Source: Undivivens sp041654215
Lineage (GTDB): Bacteria; Omnitrophota; Gorgyraeia; Gygaellales; Profunditerraquicolaceae
DNA length: 10,371 nt
Assembly (NCBI GenBank): GCA_041654215.1
Contig: JBAZDY010000054.1
Span: forward strand, 1-10,371
Direction of reading: 5' to 3'
Positions 1-6,765 of this stretch are shown one piece after another. The notes under the pieces are model-generated. The model ran no database searches, was not told where the DNA came from, and worked only from the letters and a program-made list of their open reading frames with translations. A program made the translations under genes and the position numbers. How positions within the stretch are numbered: the first letter of the stretch is position 1; each line of letters opens with the position of its first letter.

Positions 1-198
1 GCGACCTCCCCGAAGCTTCACACAAGTGAACACTTGCTCAATTCCACACAAGAGCAAAGTGCGTTTATCTTCACACGGGTGAATCCTTAGCCATCCGATA
101 AGCTAAGGTATCACGCACAAGCGAATACTTTCACACGCGTGAACACTTGCCCAATTCCACTCAGGGGCAAAGTGTTATTCCTATTGGCCAAGGTACAA

Positions 199-238
199 CC
201 GGGTTAAAACCCGGGGATTTCTGGGATAGGGGATTAAA
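199..238. repeat. Hairpin repeat family B, copy 1 (CCGGGTT/AACCCGG)
   Basis: A short hairpin CCGGGTT-AA-AACCCGG is followed by GGATTTCTGGG and GGGGATTAA. The stretch ACCCGGGGATTTCTGGG is identical in copy 2 (7899-7939), and copy 3 (4894-4930) has the same layout with the stem changed to CGGGC/GCCCG. It lies inside the leader that the 242-270 promoter would produce. Confidence 0.75.
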
Positions 239-241
239 TTC

Positions 242-270
242 ATAATAAGACATGGCGTGGTATATGTCAA
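242..270 (-). promoter_or_regulatory. Sigma-70-type promoter pointing left out of the window
   Basis: On the minus strand, TTGACA (265-270) and TATTAT (242-247) are separated by exactly 17 bases. That is a perfect -35 and a five-of-six -10. Transcription would start near position 235 and cross the repeats at 1-238, giving any downstream gene a structured leader of more than 230 nt. It is placed after the last gene of the carbamoyltransferase unit, so it most likely serves the next, unseen gene. Confidence 0.65.
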
Positions 271-313
271 CCCTTATAGACAATAAGGTGTATACTTTTC
301 ACACAAGTGAACA

Positions 314-335
314 CCTGCCTCTCCGCTAAGGCAGG
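314..335 (-). terminator. Possible terminator hairpin after carbamoyltransferase gene
   Basis: About 25 bases past the carbamoyltransferase stop, the minus strand forms a 7-bp stem CCTGCCT/AGGCAGG, followed by TGTTCAC and the next palindrome. There is no good U-run, so intrinsic termination is uncertain. The hairpin is also part of repeat unit four. Confidence 0.3.
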
Positions 336-360
336 GGGTTATTCCGATTGGCTGGGAACG

Positions 361-2052
361 TTAAGACATTCCATTCCTCTCCGCGACACAATTTCCCATG
401 ACCAGGATATCCATCCCGCTTCTCTTGAAGCAGTCTATTGCGTCTTCTGGGCGGCAAACGATCGGTTCTCCCCTTAAATTGAACGAAGTATTTATCAACA
501 AAGGAATACCGGTCAGATTTTCGAATTCCTTGAGCAATCCGCGCAAGCGGGGATTAGTATCGTTATCAATTATCTGTACCCTTGCGGTATTATCAATATG
601 CGTAACCGCGGGGATGACACCCTTTCTCTCTTCCTTGACCCTTCCGGCTATCAACATAAACGGAGACTGTTGCAGCACATCAAAGAACTCAGCGCACCGC
701 TCTTCAAGTACCACTGGAGCATACGGCCGGAAATCCTCCCGGCGTTTTACCTTACAATTCAACAGATCTTTCATCCGCGGATTGCAGGGATTCGCCAATA
801 TGGAACGATTCCCCAAAGCCCTGGGGCCGAACTCCATTCTTCCCTGGAACCATCCGACGATTCTATCCTGCGCGATCTGCCCGGCTATATATTTGGGTAA
901 TTCGTCATCGGCATACTCCCGGAAAACAATATCTTCGTTGATAAACGCCCTCTTGATCTCCATATCGGAAAACTCCGGCCCAAGATATACGTCTTTCAGC
1001 GCCGTGCGGCGGTTATCTCGCGATAAATAGTGATACACATAAACTGCCGCTCCCAACGCCCCTCCGCTGTCGCCGGATGCGGGCTGAATGAATAGCTCCT
1101 TTACCGGAGTATCTTCGAGGATTCTAGCGTTGGCCACACAATTCAGGAATAATCCCCCCGCCAGGCAAAGCCTCTTCATTCCGGTTTCCTTGTGCACGTT
1201 CCGGACTATATTGATCAGAATGTCCTCGGTGATTTTTTGCAGGCTGGCAGCGACATCGCGATGCCTTTGTTCGACCCGATCCTGCGGGCGGCGTTCCTTT
1301 CCCAGCGTCTGTATCAATTTTTCGGTGTACATTCTCCCGCCTTTATTAAATCCGAAATATTTCTGATCCAACATAAAACTGCCGTCTGGCCTGACAACGA
1401 CCATCTCTTTGAATCTATTTACATATACCGGGGACCCGTAACCTGCCAGCCCCATCACCTTGCCCTCGCCGGTCAAAGCCTCGAATCCCAGATAAGTGGT
1501 GATCGCGCTGTAGAACAGTCCCAGTGAATTCGGGAAATGCAACTCTTTAACGATGCGAATATCCACGCCGCTGCCGGCACCGAAGCTGGTGCTCGCCCAT
1601 TCACCCACGCCGTCAGCAGTCAATATTGCCGCCTCACCGAACGGAGAAACGAGAAACGAGCTCGCCGCATGGGACAAATGATGCTTTATGAATACGATTC
1701 TCCCTTCGTAACAAAGCTCTTTTCGCAGTATCAGCGGGAGGAAAAGCCGTTCCTCCAACCAATCAGGCAATGTACGGCAGAAACTGCCGAATGAGAACGG
1801 ATATGCCCTTGCGTGACTCAACAGGACACGGTAGAATTTAAGAAACGGTTTCTCATAAAAACCCACCGCGTTGATTTCTTTCATCGTTAAATCAGCGTGC
1901 TGAAGACAATAATTTATCGCGTTTAAGGGGAATGCCGGAGAGCATTTACTGCGGTTGAACCGTTCTTCGGAGGCGGCGGCCGTTATCCTGCCGTCCTGCA
2001 CAAGACAGGCAGCGGAATCATGATAAAAACACGATATACCCAATATATTCAT
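361..2052 (-). CDS. Carbamoyltransferase, NodU/CmcH/TobZ family
   Basis: The predicted enzyme moves a carbamoyl group from carbamoyl phosphate, through an ATP-derived carbamoyl-adenylate, to a hydroxyl of a sugar, antibiotic or similar acceptor in the cytoplasm. The N-terminal Kae1-like half shows HDSA (11-14), HHLSHAAS (124-131), the TADGVGEW segment (145-152) and LAGGLFLNCVANARIL (298-312 region), then GDSGGALGAA (327-336). The C-terminal carbamoyltransferase half shows GRMEFGPRALGNRSIL (404-419), DFRPYAP (440-446) and LLINTSFNLRGEP (518-530). All of these are family hallmarks and look intact. Length is 563 aa, close to the family norm. The start at 2052 is chosen because homology begins at MNILGIS and AGGGA lies just upstream; the open frame continues to 2247 but that stretch has no family-like sequence. 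It is the last gene of the unit. The acceptor cannot be read from sequence. Confidence 0.95.
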   Translation of the reverse strand: MNILGISCFYHDSAACLVQDGRITAAASEERFNRSKCSPAFPLNAINYCLQHADLTMKEINAVGFYEKPFLKFYRVLLSHARAYPFSFGSFCRTLPDWLEERLFLPLILRKELCYEGRIVFIKHHLSHAASSFLVSPFGEAAILTADGVGEWASTSFGAGSGVDIRIVKELHFPNSLGLFYSAITTYLGFEALTGEGKVMGLAGYGSPVYVNRFKEMVVVRPDGSFMLDQKYFGFNKGGRMYTEKLIQTLGKERRPQDRVEQRHRDVAASLQKITEDILINIVRNVHKETGMKRLCLAGGLFLNCVANARILEDTPVKELFIQPASGDSGGALGAAVYVYHYLSRDNRRTALKDVYLGPEFSDMEIKRAFINEDIVFREYADDELPKYIAGQIAQDRIVGWFQGRMEFGPRALGNRSILANPCNPRMKDLLNCKVKRREDFRPYAPVVLEERCAEFFDVLQQSPFMLIAGRVKEERKGVIPAVTHIDNTARVQIIDNDTNPRLRGLLKEFENLTGIPLLINTSFNLRGEPIVCRPEDAIDCFKRSGMDILVMGNCVAERNGMS

Positions 2053-2158
2053 AGTGTATCCCTGCAATAAAATACAAGAAGCCTCTCTTTTTCCGGCGGG
2101 GTCAAAGTTTTTACCGCAAACACGAGCCGTTATCCGAACCGGTTCTTCTTTTCGCCGA

Positions 2159-2380
2159 TTATGACTGAAACCTGCCGTTATCGACGGCACTGTCTTGTTC
2201 GACGGCACCAATCCAGAAAGTGCCTCCGGTTTTCGCGCAGCCGGCAAGGATCTTTCGCTTGAATACCGCCATGATCAAAACCGTCAATCCCATACCCAGG
2301 AAATAAACCACTGGCAGGCAGAGGCTCAACAACACTTTCTGTATCAAGCCTGTCAAGTTACGTAGAAATGTCTTCCACAT
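2159..2380 (-). CDS. Small SxtJ-like membrane protein
   Basis: This 73-residue protein has one strong hydrophobic segment (about residues 14-39, with LLSLCLPVVYFLGMGLTVLI) flanked by basic residues, then a short polar tail containing TFW and a run of acidic residues. The pattern, a short amphipathic start, a transmembrane helix and a KRK cluster, resembles the C-terminal part of SxtJ-type membrane proteins that accompany carbamoyltransferases. That assignment rests on context and hydrophobic pattern rather than on a long motif. The start at 2380 is preferred over 2416 because GAGGGG (2391-2396) lies 10 bases upstream, whereas the 2416 ATG overlaps the PP-loop gene and adds residues without family character. 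It sits between the PP-loop gene and the carbamoyltransferase, with a 106-bp gap to the latter. Confidence 0.65.
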   Translation of the reverse strand: MWKTFLRNLTGLIQKVLLSLCLPVVYFLGMGLTVLIMAVFKRKILAGCAKTGGTFWIGAVEQDSAVDNGRFQS

Positions 2381-2390
2381 AAAAACGCCG

Positions 2391-2396
2391 CCCCTC
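2391..2396 (-). promoter_or_regulatory. Ribosome binding site deciding the 2380 start
   Basis: GAGGGG on the minus strand lies 10 bases before the ATG at 2380. The upstream in-frame ATG at 2416 has no comparable purine tract. Confidence 0.5.
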
Positions 2397-2406
2397 TTCT
2401 TGTCCG

Positions 2407-3423
2407 TCAAAAGCATAAATCATCCAGCCTGCATCCCAGTCTATCCAGTACCGGAAGTATATCTTCTTCTTTGAAATTGATTTCAAGCCGCTTCAATGCC
2501 TCTTCTCTCGTCAAAATACCCATCCTTATCATCCTGCCCATCTCCGCGTGGTAATGCGAATAACCGTAATGTTTCAGGGACAGGAGCACCGAAAGAAAGT
2601 TCAGCCGGCAGTTTGTCGATCCGGCAGGATAGCTTAACGCAGTTGGTTTCCAATCCAGTTCCCGTTTTATCATCCCGGAATATTCCTCCTGGTCAAAAGG
2701 CAGAAACCAATGGGGAGAGATAACTGTGCATGCCGCTTTTTGCCGGCCGGCTCTTTTAATGACTTCCTCAATGCTCGCCGGAAAATCCCTGTATTTTGGA
2801 TTCTGCCGGCGGAATCTTTTCAGGAAGTCCGCCGTTCCTTTCGCCATGGAAGAAAATTCCGGATGCCTGATCCCGCCGCGGCTGGACTGCCCCTTCGTCC
2901 AGCCTCCGATTATCACAGGGATGGATAATCCCGCAGCTATCCGTAACACGATATCCATATACCAGATAGAACAGACGTGGCAGATGACGGCTTTTGCTCT
3001 CGACTTCACTATCGCAGCGAACATATCCAGCATAAAATCGCTCTTGAACATGAGAGAGTCTACACCGAGACGCTTCACCGTGTTCCGAACGTTCTCCAGG
3101 GCATCCGGAAGCTCAAACCCGTTGTCGAAAGTGAACGCCAGAGGTTCCAGTTTATATCGCTTTTTCATGTAGTATAAAGCGGCGGTACTGTCTTTTCCTC
3201 CGCTGCACATTACCAGACAATGATATCTGCCGCGTTTTTTATTGCGTGTCAGCATTTTGATGAATTCCGTTTCCAGTAAAGGCCCTTCCTGCCGGCGATA
3301 GTTCGCTCTTTTATGCCCGGAACATAAACTACATTGCCCAGCGGCGTTAAAAGTGATATCCGGTTTATACTCCGGCATCACGCATTTCACGCACAATTTA
3401 CCGGATTCCTTTTTCACTTCCAT
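2407..3423 (-). CDS. PP-loop ATP pyrophosphatase, sugar amidotransferase (WbpG-like) type
   Basis: The 338-aa protein is predicted to adenylate its substrate with ATP (releasing PPi) and then let a nitrogen or sulfur nucleophile attack. The PP-loop is SGGKDS (74-79). Before it comes an N-terminal two-pair cysteine module, C11xxC14 followed by MP, then C31xxC34, the arrangement seen at the start of N-acetyl sugar amidotransferases. A third pair, C148xxC151, and a single C272 in STNC follow. The C-terminal STNCRLN, YGYSHYH and LTREEALKRLE segments are also common in this group. WbpG/PseA proteins form amidines on nonulosonic or uronic sugars with HisF/HisH-like partners, but no such partner genes are in this window, so the donor is unknown. 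It overlaps the preceding gene by 10 bases and is followed by the SxtJ-like gene, which indicates co-transcription with the carbamoyltransferase. The PP-loop fold is certain; the exact reaction is not. Confidence 0.85.
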   Translation of the reverse strand: MEVKKESGKLCVKCVMPEYKPDITFNAAGQCSLCSGHKRANYRRQEGPLLETEFIKMLTRNKKRGRYHCLVMCSGGKDSTAALYYMKKRYKLEPLAFTFDNGFELPDALENVRNTVKRLGVDSLMFKSDFMLDMFAAIVKSRAKAVICHVCSIWYMDIVLRIAAGLSIPVIIGGWTKGQSSRGGIRHPEFSSMAKGTADFLKRFRRQNPKYRDFPASIEEVIKRAGRQKAACTVISPHWFLPFDQEEYSGMIKRELDWKPTALSYPAGSTNCRLNFLSVLLSLKHYGYSHYHAEMGRMIRMGILTREEALKRLEINFKEEDILPVLDRLGCRLDDLCF

Positions 3424-4070
3424 GCCGCCTCTCTTCCTAAAAAATCTATCACATTATTCGCCGCGTTCTCGGCAATGAGCGCGTTTCCCTTTCGCCGACA
3501 GTGTCCGAAGTTGCCTCCAAACATGTCCAAAAAATAATCCCGGTACCTGCCGCGTTTCAAGGCTTTTTTGAAAACATTCTCGTTGTCGATAATAAGGACT
3601 CCGGGATTGCCGCTGAAAACGGTCTTCAAAGGTTCGACGCTACGCATGGGATACCCCATACACGCAAGTTTTATGCCCTTTTTATCCAATATCTCCTTCA
3701 TCTTTTTATAATTATATATGGTCAGAGCGCTGTAGGAAGATGCTTGCGCCGTATCCATCTTCCCGATAAAGACGTCTGCCAAATCCGGTCTGCCGGTTTC
3801 CCGGTAAAGAGTGGATAATGCCGCGTAAACTTTTGCGCTCCCCGGATTAAAAGACACATATTTCTTTAAGACTTCCTCCGAACGGGAATATTTGCCTGTC
3901 CGCATATAAACCCAGGCGAGTTCCACATACCCTTTCTCATCGTAAGGATCAACTTCTATAAGCTTTTTAAATATCTCCTCTGCGCTGTGATACGCAGTTC
4001 TTGAGGAACAAAATAACCCGTACCCCAACAACGCTCCCTTATCGGAAGAATCAACGTTCAATGCCGCCAC
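3414..4070 (-). CDS. C-terminal fragment of frameshifted SGNH/TPR protein
   Basis: This open frame encodes three to four TPR units followed by the last part of an SGNH hydrolase, with DMFGGNFGHC, KGNALIAEN and an AANNVIDFLG end. The D-F-x4-GHC segment supplies the catalytic Asp/His block missing from the upstream fragment (4058-4864). The GTG at 4070 is only the first possible start in this frame. There is no Shine-Dalgarno sequence before it, and the frame continues upstream as WTYTQDKKYLEAKDSF, which completes the TPR broken at 4119-4121. It is best read as the second half of one 483-aa protein. It overlaps the PP-loop gene start by 10 bases. Confidence 0.7.
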   Translation of the reverse strand: MAALNVDSSDKGALLGYGLFCSSRTAYHSAEEIFKKLIEVDPYDEKGYVELAWVYMRTGKYSRSEEVLKKYVSFNPGSAKVYAALSTLYRETGRPDLADVFIGKMDTAQASSYSALTIYNYKKMKEILDKKGIKLACMGYPMRSVEPLKTVFSGNPGVLIIDNENVFKKALKRGRYRDYFLDMFGGNFGHCRRKGNALIAENAANNVIDFLGREAAWK

Positions 4071-4864
4071 AAAGCTGTCTTTTGCTTCAAGATACTTCTT
4101 GTCCTGCGTATATGTCCACCCAGTTCCACGTATGTGGAAGGATTGGCCGGGTTAACCGCCAGGGCTTTTCTAAACGCTTCTTCGGCTCTCGGATATTGTC
4201 CTCTTTCCCGGTAAAATCTTCCGAGCCGTATATAATCATTTTCTCCGTATTTCCCGGGATCAGTCTCACCGGACTGCTCTTCCGCTGCCGGCTGTCCACT
4301 TATATCCGCCCCGGAAACAGGGGAAACCTTCTCTTTCGACACGGACCGCAGCTTAAATTTCCCTCGGATATCCAACGCAAGAAACTTTAAGAAACGGTAC
4401 GCAGCGGAATGCCTGAACAATATGGACTCAGTATCCTGAATACCCTCGTAATATTTAATGTGCCTGTCGTTTATACCCATCATGGCGATCACCATGTCCG
4501 GTTTGTATTTTCTCACATTCTCTTCCAAATGCCTGATGATATAGTTACTGTCTACTGTAGATACGCCTTTATTGATCACACGGAAACAGAGCCCATTGCC
4601 CAAGCGGTTCAACATCGTCTCAAGCTGGTTCGGATAAGAATTTGCTCCTCCTATCGCGGTGGAAGATTCACCGACGCACATAATCTTGTAAACTCCTCTG
4701 TGTTCTATGCCCTGCCTGTTTCGGCATTCCTGCATAAAAGACACCATGCAGCAACCGAGACGGAGAACAACCTCCAGGAATATCAGGGACATGAACAGTC
4801 CGGATATTACAACTGACACCCGGGTAATCCCCTCGGTGAACTTTCTTCCCGTCATCGATATCAT
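4058..4864 (-). CDS. N-terminal fragment of frameshifted SGNH hydrolase with TPR insert
   Basis: The fragment opens with a short basic start and one membrane helix (about residues 14-37), then the SGNH block I as CVGESSTA with the nucleophile Ser67 in GES (a known variant of GDS), an N-K-G-V-S-T segment (block II like), and MMGIND (129-133) matching GxND. After a low-complexity linker rich in Ser, Glu and Pro (about 175-205), TPR units begin near 206. After ELG (residue 249) the reading frame is lost and 19 unrelated residues follow to the stop. ATG 4864 overlaps the previous stop as ATGA, and GGAGG (4875-4879) lies 10 bases upstream, so translation is coupled to the paralogous gene before it. 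Alone, this product lacks the catalytic His and should be inactive; joined to 3414-4070 it would be a complete enzyme of 483 residues. Confidence 0.8.
   Translation of the reverse strand: MISMTGRKFTEGITRVSVVISGLFMSLIFLEVVLRLGCCMVSFMQECRNRQGIEHRGVYKIMCVGESSTAIGGANSYPNQLETMLNRLGNGLCFRVINKGVSTVDSNYIIRHLEENVRKYKPDMVIAMMGINDRHIKYYEGIQDTESILFRHSAAYRFLKFLALDIRGKFKLRSVSKEKVSPVSGADISGQPAAEEQSGETDPGKYGENDYIRLGRFYRERGQYPRAEEAFRKALAVNPANPSTYVELGGHIRRTRSILKQKTALWRH
4119..4121 (-). other. Frameshift site at a G run in the second SGNH/TPR gene
   Basis: On the minus strand the codons read gaa-ctg-ggt-gga and run to a stop 25 codons on. One extra G in the GGG run would give gaa-ctg-ggg-tgg, so that TPR consensus continues as ELGWTYTQ. 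The break therefore equals loss of one base from a short homopolymer. A sequencing or assembly error, a true recent mutation and slippage variation are all possible. No X-XXY-YYZ slippery heptamer is seen here. Confidence 0.75.
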
Positions 4865-6552
4865 TTCCCTTCCGCCTCCAGGAAAATGGAACTCCCCGGG
4901 CTGAAGCCCGAGGTTTCTGCGATTTGATTAAATAAGTTGCGCGCTATAACGGCATACCCATCAGCGCTGCAGTGCCCGTCGGAGACAAAACAATTCCGGG
5001 AGGCCGCTCTGTCCATAACAGAAAAAACACGGTAATTGCTCACGAACGGTATCGAATTATCCCTGGCGATTTTCGACATCAGCTCCGAGAAAACCTCGTC
5101 TCCGGGATAATCCATCAAGATCATCCTAATATCATTACGACGGCAGATATTCGCGATCTCTCTTATATCCGAAATTATCCACTGCCTGACATCGTCGAAA
5201 TAGGATATCTTTTTAAGTAATGCGGCTATTCTTGAGGGGAGAACGATGCTATTTTTAGCGAGCGCCTCCGAAATGGCGGAACGATCGCCGCCGAAGATGC
5301 GCACAAGGTCGGACCGGGTATCAATATCCTCCGGATCCAGGCAGGCGGCCAGCAGTATGCATTCTCTTGACTTCGCGATCTCGCCTTTATTCGCATACAC
5401 GCCGGCAAGACATCTATAAATATCCCCGTTCATTCGATCTACGGTGATACCCTTTTCCAGCCACGCCACAGCCTCATCATAAAGCGCCCGCCTCGCATAA
5501 GCCGTCCCGATGCTCAAATAACATATCCCCGATTGGGAATCTATCTCAAGCCCTTTCCTGTACCATTCGATCGCCTCATCATAAAAACGCTGCTGCAAAT
5601 AAAACCATCCGGTTTCAACATAACATTCTATGTCCCCCGGTCCGGTTTCAAAGGCCTGATCCAGCCATTTCTTTGCTTCTTCATAACGTCCCAGAGAAAC
5701 GCATAATCCTCCCATGCGCGCGTAACCTTCGCTTGAGGCGGGATCGATCTCTATCCCTTTCAGAAAACATTTTTCGGCTTCTGGGTATGAACCGCATTCG
5801 GCCAGGGCAACGCCGAGTTCGATATAAGCTTTGCTTGCGTGATCTCCGCGGCGGAAGCGCGCTTTCAACTTCTCTAAAAATGCCGGCCGGACGCCGACAG
5901 AACCATAATTGTGCGTAGCCGGAATGGTGCCGAATGTGTCTACAGGAAAACCGCCTCGTTTTCTTATTTTCCAGGCAATCAAAGCGGTTAATTTCCCGAC
6001 TTTGGTACGAAAGAACCATTTTACCGGCAGAGCTATCACCCCGGATTGTCTCTCCCGGCCGTAAAAATTCCAGTAATTGTTACCACCGCCCAGAAGAATT
6101 ACCATATCCGGAGCTGTGCCTTCTCTCAAAGTCGCCTGAAAATCCGACATGATCTGCGTGGTATTATAAGAACACCTCCCGCGGTTCATTACCTGGAATT
6201 TACCGCCTGGATACTTGGAACCGAGCATCCTTGCCAGCTGAGTCGGATAATCGAAATCATGCGCCGCGCCCAGACCGTAAGTAAAAGAATCTCCTATACA
6301 TAGTATCCTGTAGCCGCTCTGAACCTGTTTGTATTTCTCAATACCCTGCCGATGGAAGATGAGGAATCCGCCGGCGCGCAGGATGATCTCCAAAACAAAG
6401 AAAACTAAGGCCCCGCCGAGTAAGAATGCCGCCAGTTTCCGCATGATTGTTTTTCCGGACATATCATACCGGCCGATGCCGCCTCTGGTCACAGTTAATT
6501 CAAGACGATTGCGTTTATACCGCCGCCGCGGCGTTAAGAGGGAATTCCACAC
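4861..6552 (-). CDS. Membrane-anchored SGNH hydrolase with five TPRs inserted
   Basis: The frame is 563 aa. A membrane helix lies at about 39-58, then SGNH block I GDSFTYG (Ser89), a GGGNN block (155-159, equivalent to GxND with Asn in place of Asp), five consecutive TPRs at about 241-409, and the final hydrolase part with SDGHCSADGY (524-533) carrying the Asp/His pair. The TPRs are thus inserted inside the hydrolase domain. Family members are esterases or O-acetyl transferases of glycans and lipids; here the anchored catalytic domain probably faces outside the cytoplasm. The GTG at 6552 overlaps the preceding stop by one base, but the first 30 residues are Arg-rich and lack counterpart in the paralog, so ATG 6462 (MSGKTIM) may be the real start. 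The last 17 residues come from a hairpin repeat (4894-4930). It is paralogous to the gene at 3414-4864. Confidence 0.85.
   Translation of the reverse strand: MWNSLLTPRRRYKRNRLELTVTRGGIGRYDMSGKTIMRKLAAFLLGGALVFFVLEIILRAGGFLIFHRQGIEKYKQVQSGYRILCIGDSFTYGLGAAHDFDYPTQLARMLGSKYPGGKFQVMNRGRCSYNTTQIMSDFQATLREGTAPDMVILLGGGNNYWNFYGRERQSGVIALPVKWFFRTKVGKLTALIAWKIRKRGGFPVDTFGTIPATHNYGSVGVRPAFLEKLKARFRRGDHASKAYIELGVALAECGSYPEAEKCFLKGIEIDPASSEGYARMGGLCVSLGRYEEAKKWLDQAFETGPGDIECYVETGWFYLQQRFYDEAIEWYRKGLEIDSQSGICYLSIGTAYARRALYDEAVAWLEKGITVDRMNGDIYRCLAGVYANKGEIAKSRECILLAACLDPEDIDTRSDLVRIFGGDRSAISEALAKNSIVLPSRIAALLKKISYFDDVRQWIISDIREIANICRRNDIRMILMDYPGDEVFSELMSKIARDNSIPFVSNYRVFSVMDRAASRNCFVSDGHCSADGYAVIARNLFNQIAETSGFSPGSSIFLEAEGK
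4894..4930. repeat. Hairpin repeat family B, copy 3, inside a coding end
   Basis: CCCCGGGC-TGAA-GCCCGAGG forms an 8-bp stem with one mismatch, followed by TTTCTGCG and GATTAA, the layout of copies 1 and 2. It lies in frame within the 3' end of the SGNH/TPR gene and encodes the extra tail TSGFSPGS. Confidence 0.65.
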
Positions 6553-6713
6553 TATATCCCGGCGTAAATGAAAGAGATTATCACGCTCGGTCCGATATAG
6601 AAAACAAGGAGGGCTAAAAGCGCAAATGTTATTAGGATCGGCGCAAGAAAATAGATCTTATGCGCCTTGATCAAATGGAAGGTTTCTTTAAAAAGATATA
6701 CTGCTTTATTCAT
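6552..6713 (-). CDS. DUF5989 family small membrane protein
   Basis: A 53-residue protein with an amphipathic start (MNKAVYLFKETFHLIKAHK), the segment YFLAPILITF, one long hydrophobic helix (about 21-47) and the ending SFIYAGI. The spacing of FL-P, the LL-rich helix and the terminal FIY matches DUF5989, a short family often found beside SxtJ proteins, SGNH hydrolases and carbamoyltransferases. Its role is unknown; a membrane scaffold or accessory subunit is an inference. The start at 6713 is chosen because it lies 45 bases after the predicted transcription start, while the upstream open frame to 6794 reaches into the promoter itself. No strong ribosome binding site is visible. It is the first gene of the six-gene unit, and its stop overlaps the next GTG by one base. 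Confidence 0.8.
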   Translation of the reverse strand: MNKAVYLFKETFHLIKAHKIYFLAPILITFALLALLVFYIGPSVIISFIYAGI

Positions 6714-6765
6714 GCTGCCCACACTCGTTTTTTTCCAACCATGCGTCCGGTAAGATTTGTTTTTT

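Larger units (their letters stand above)
17..335. repeat. Four-unit palindromic repeat array (TTCACACnnGTGAA family)
   Basis: Four copies of a 14-bp dyad with perfect TTCAC/GTGAA arms lie at 17-30, 70-83, 130-143 and 298-311. Each is followed at once by a second hairpin: 31-39 with 52-61 (CACTTGCTC/GAGCAAAGTG), 85-91 with 102-108 (CCTTAGC/GCTAAGG), 144-152 with 165-174 (CACTTGCCC/GGGCAAAGTG) and 314-320 with 329-335 (CCTGCCT/AGGCAGG). Stem sequences change on both arms together, for example GAGCAAAGTG to GGGCAAAGTG with CACTTGCTC to CACTTGCCC, so pairing is kept. A decayed fifth dyad may sit at 111-125. Units start 53, 60 and 168 bp apart, too irregular and too diverged for a CRISPR. The array could be a non-autonomous palindromic element or a set of operators. 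Confidence 0.75.
1..360. other. Gene-free region with repeat array and outward promoter
   Basis: No credible coding sequence is seen between the carbamoyltransferase stop at 361 and the left edge. The region holds four palindrome-plus-hairpin units (17-61, 70-108, 130-174, 298-335), one copy of the gggttaaaaccc hairpin repeat (199-238), a small AT-rich hairpin (272-288, CCTTAT/ATAAGG) and a minus-strand promoter at 242-270. The first 18 bases recur with one change at 7868-7885, so a third repeat element starts at or before the window edge. A gene starting just left of position 1 is probable, because GGGGAGG near 5-11 on the minus strand would suit a ribosome binding site. Confidence 0.8.

Noticed and set aside
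17..335. CRISPR array
   Set aside because: Only about 14 bases are constant, spacing is uneven (53, 60, 168), the intervening DNA itself forms related hairpins and there are no cas genes.
2053..2247. 65-residue N-terminal extension of the carbamoyltransferase
   Set aside because: Family homology begins exactly at MNILGISCFYHDSAA with AGGGA upstream of ATG 2052; the extension lacks hydrophobic or domain character and overlaps the SxtJ-like gene end.
4100..4125. Programmed -1 frameshift joining the two SGNH/TPR fragments
   Set aside because: No slippery heptamer or obvious downstream pseudoknot is seen; a missing base in GGG explains the break more simply.
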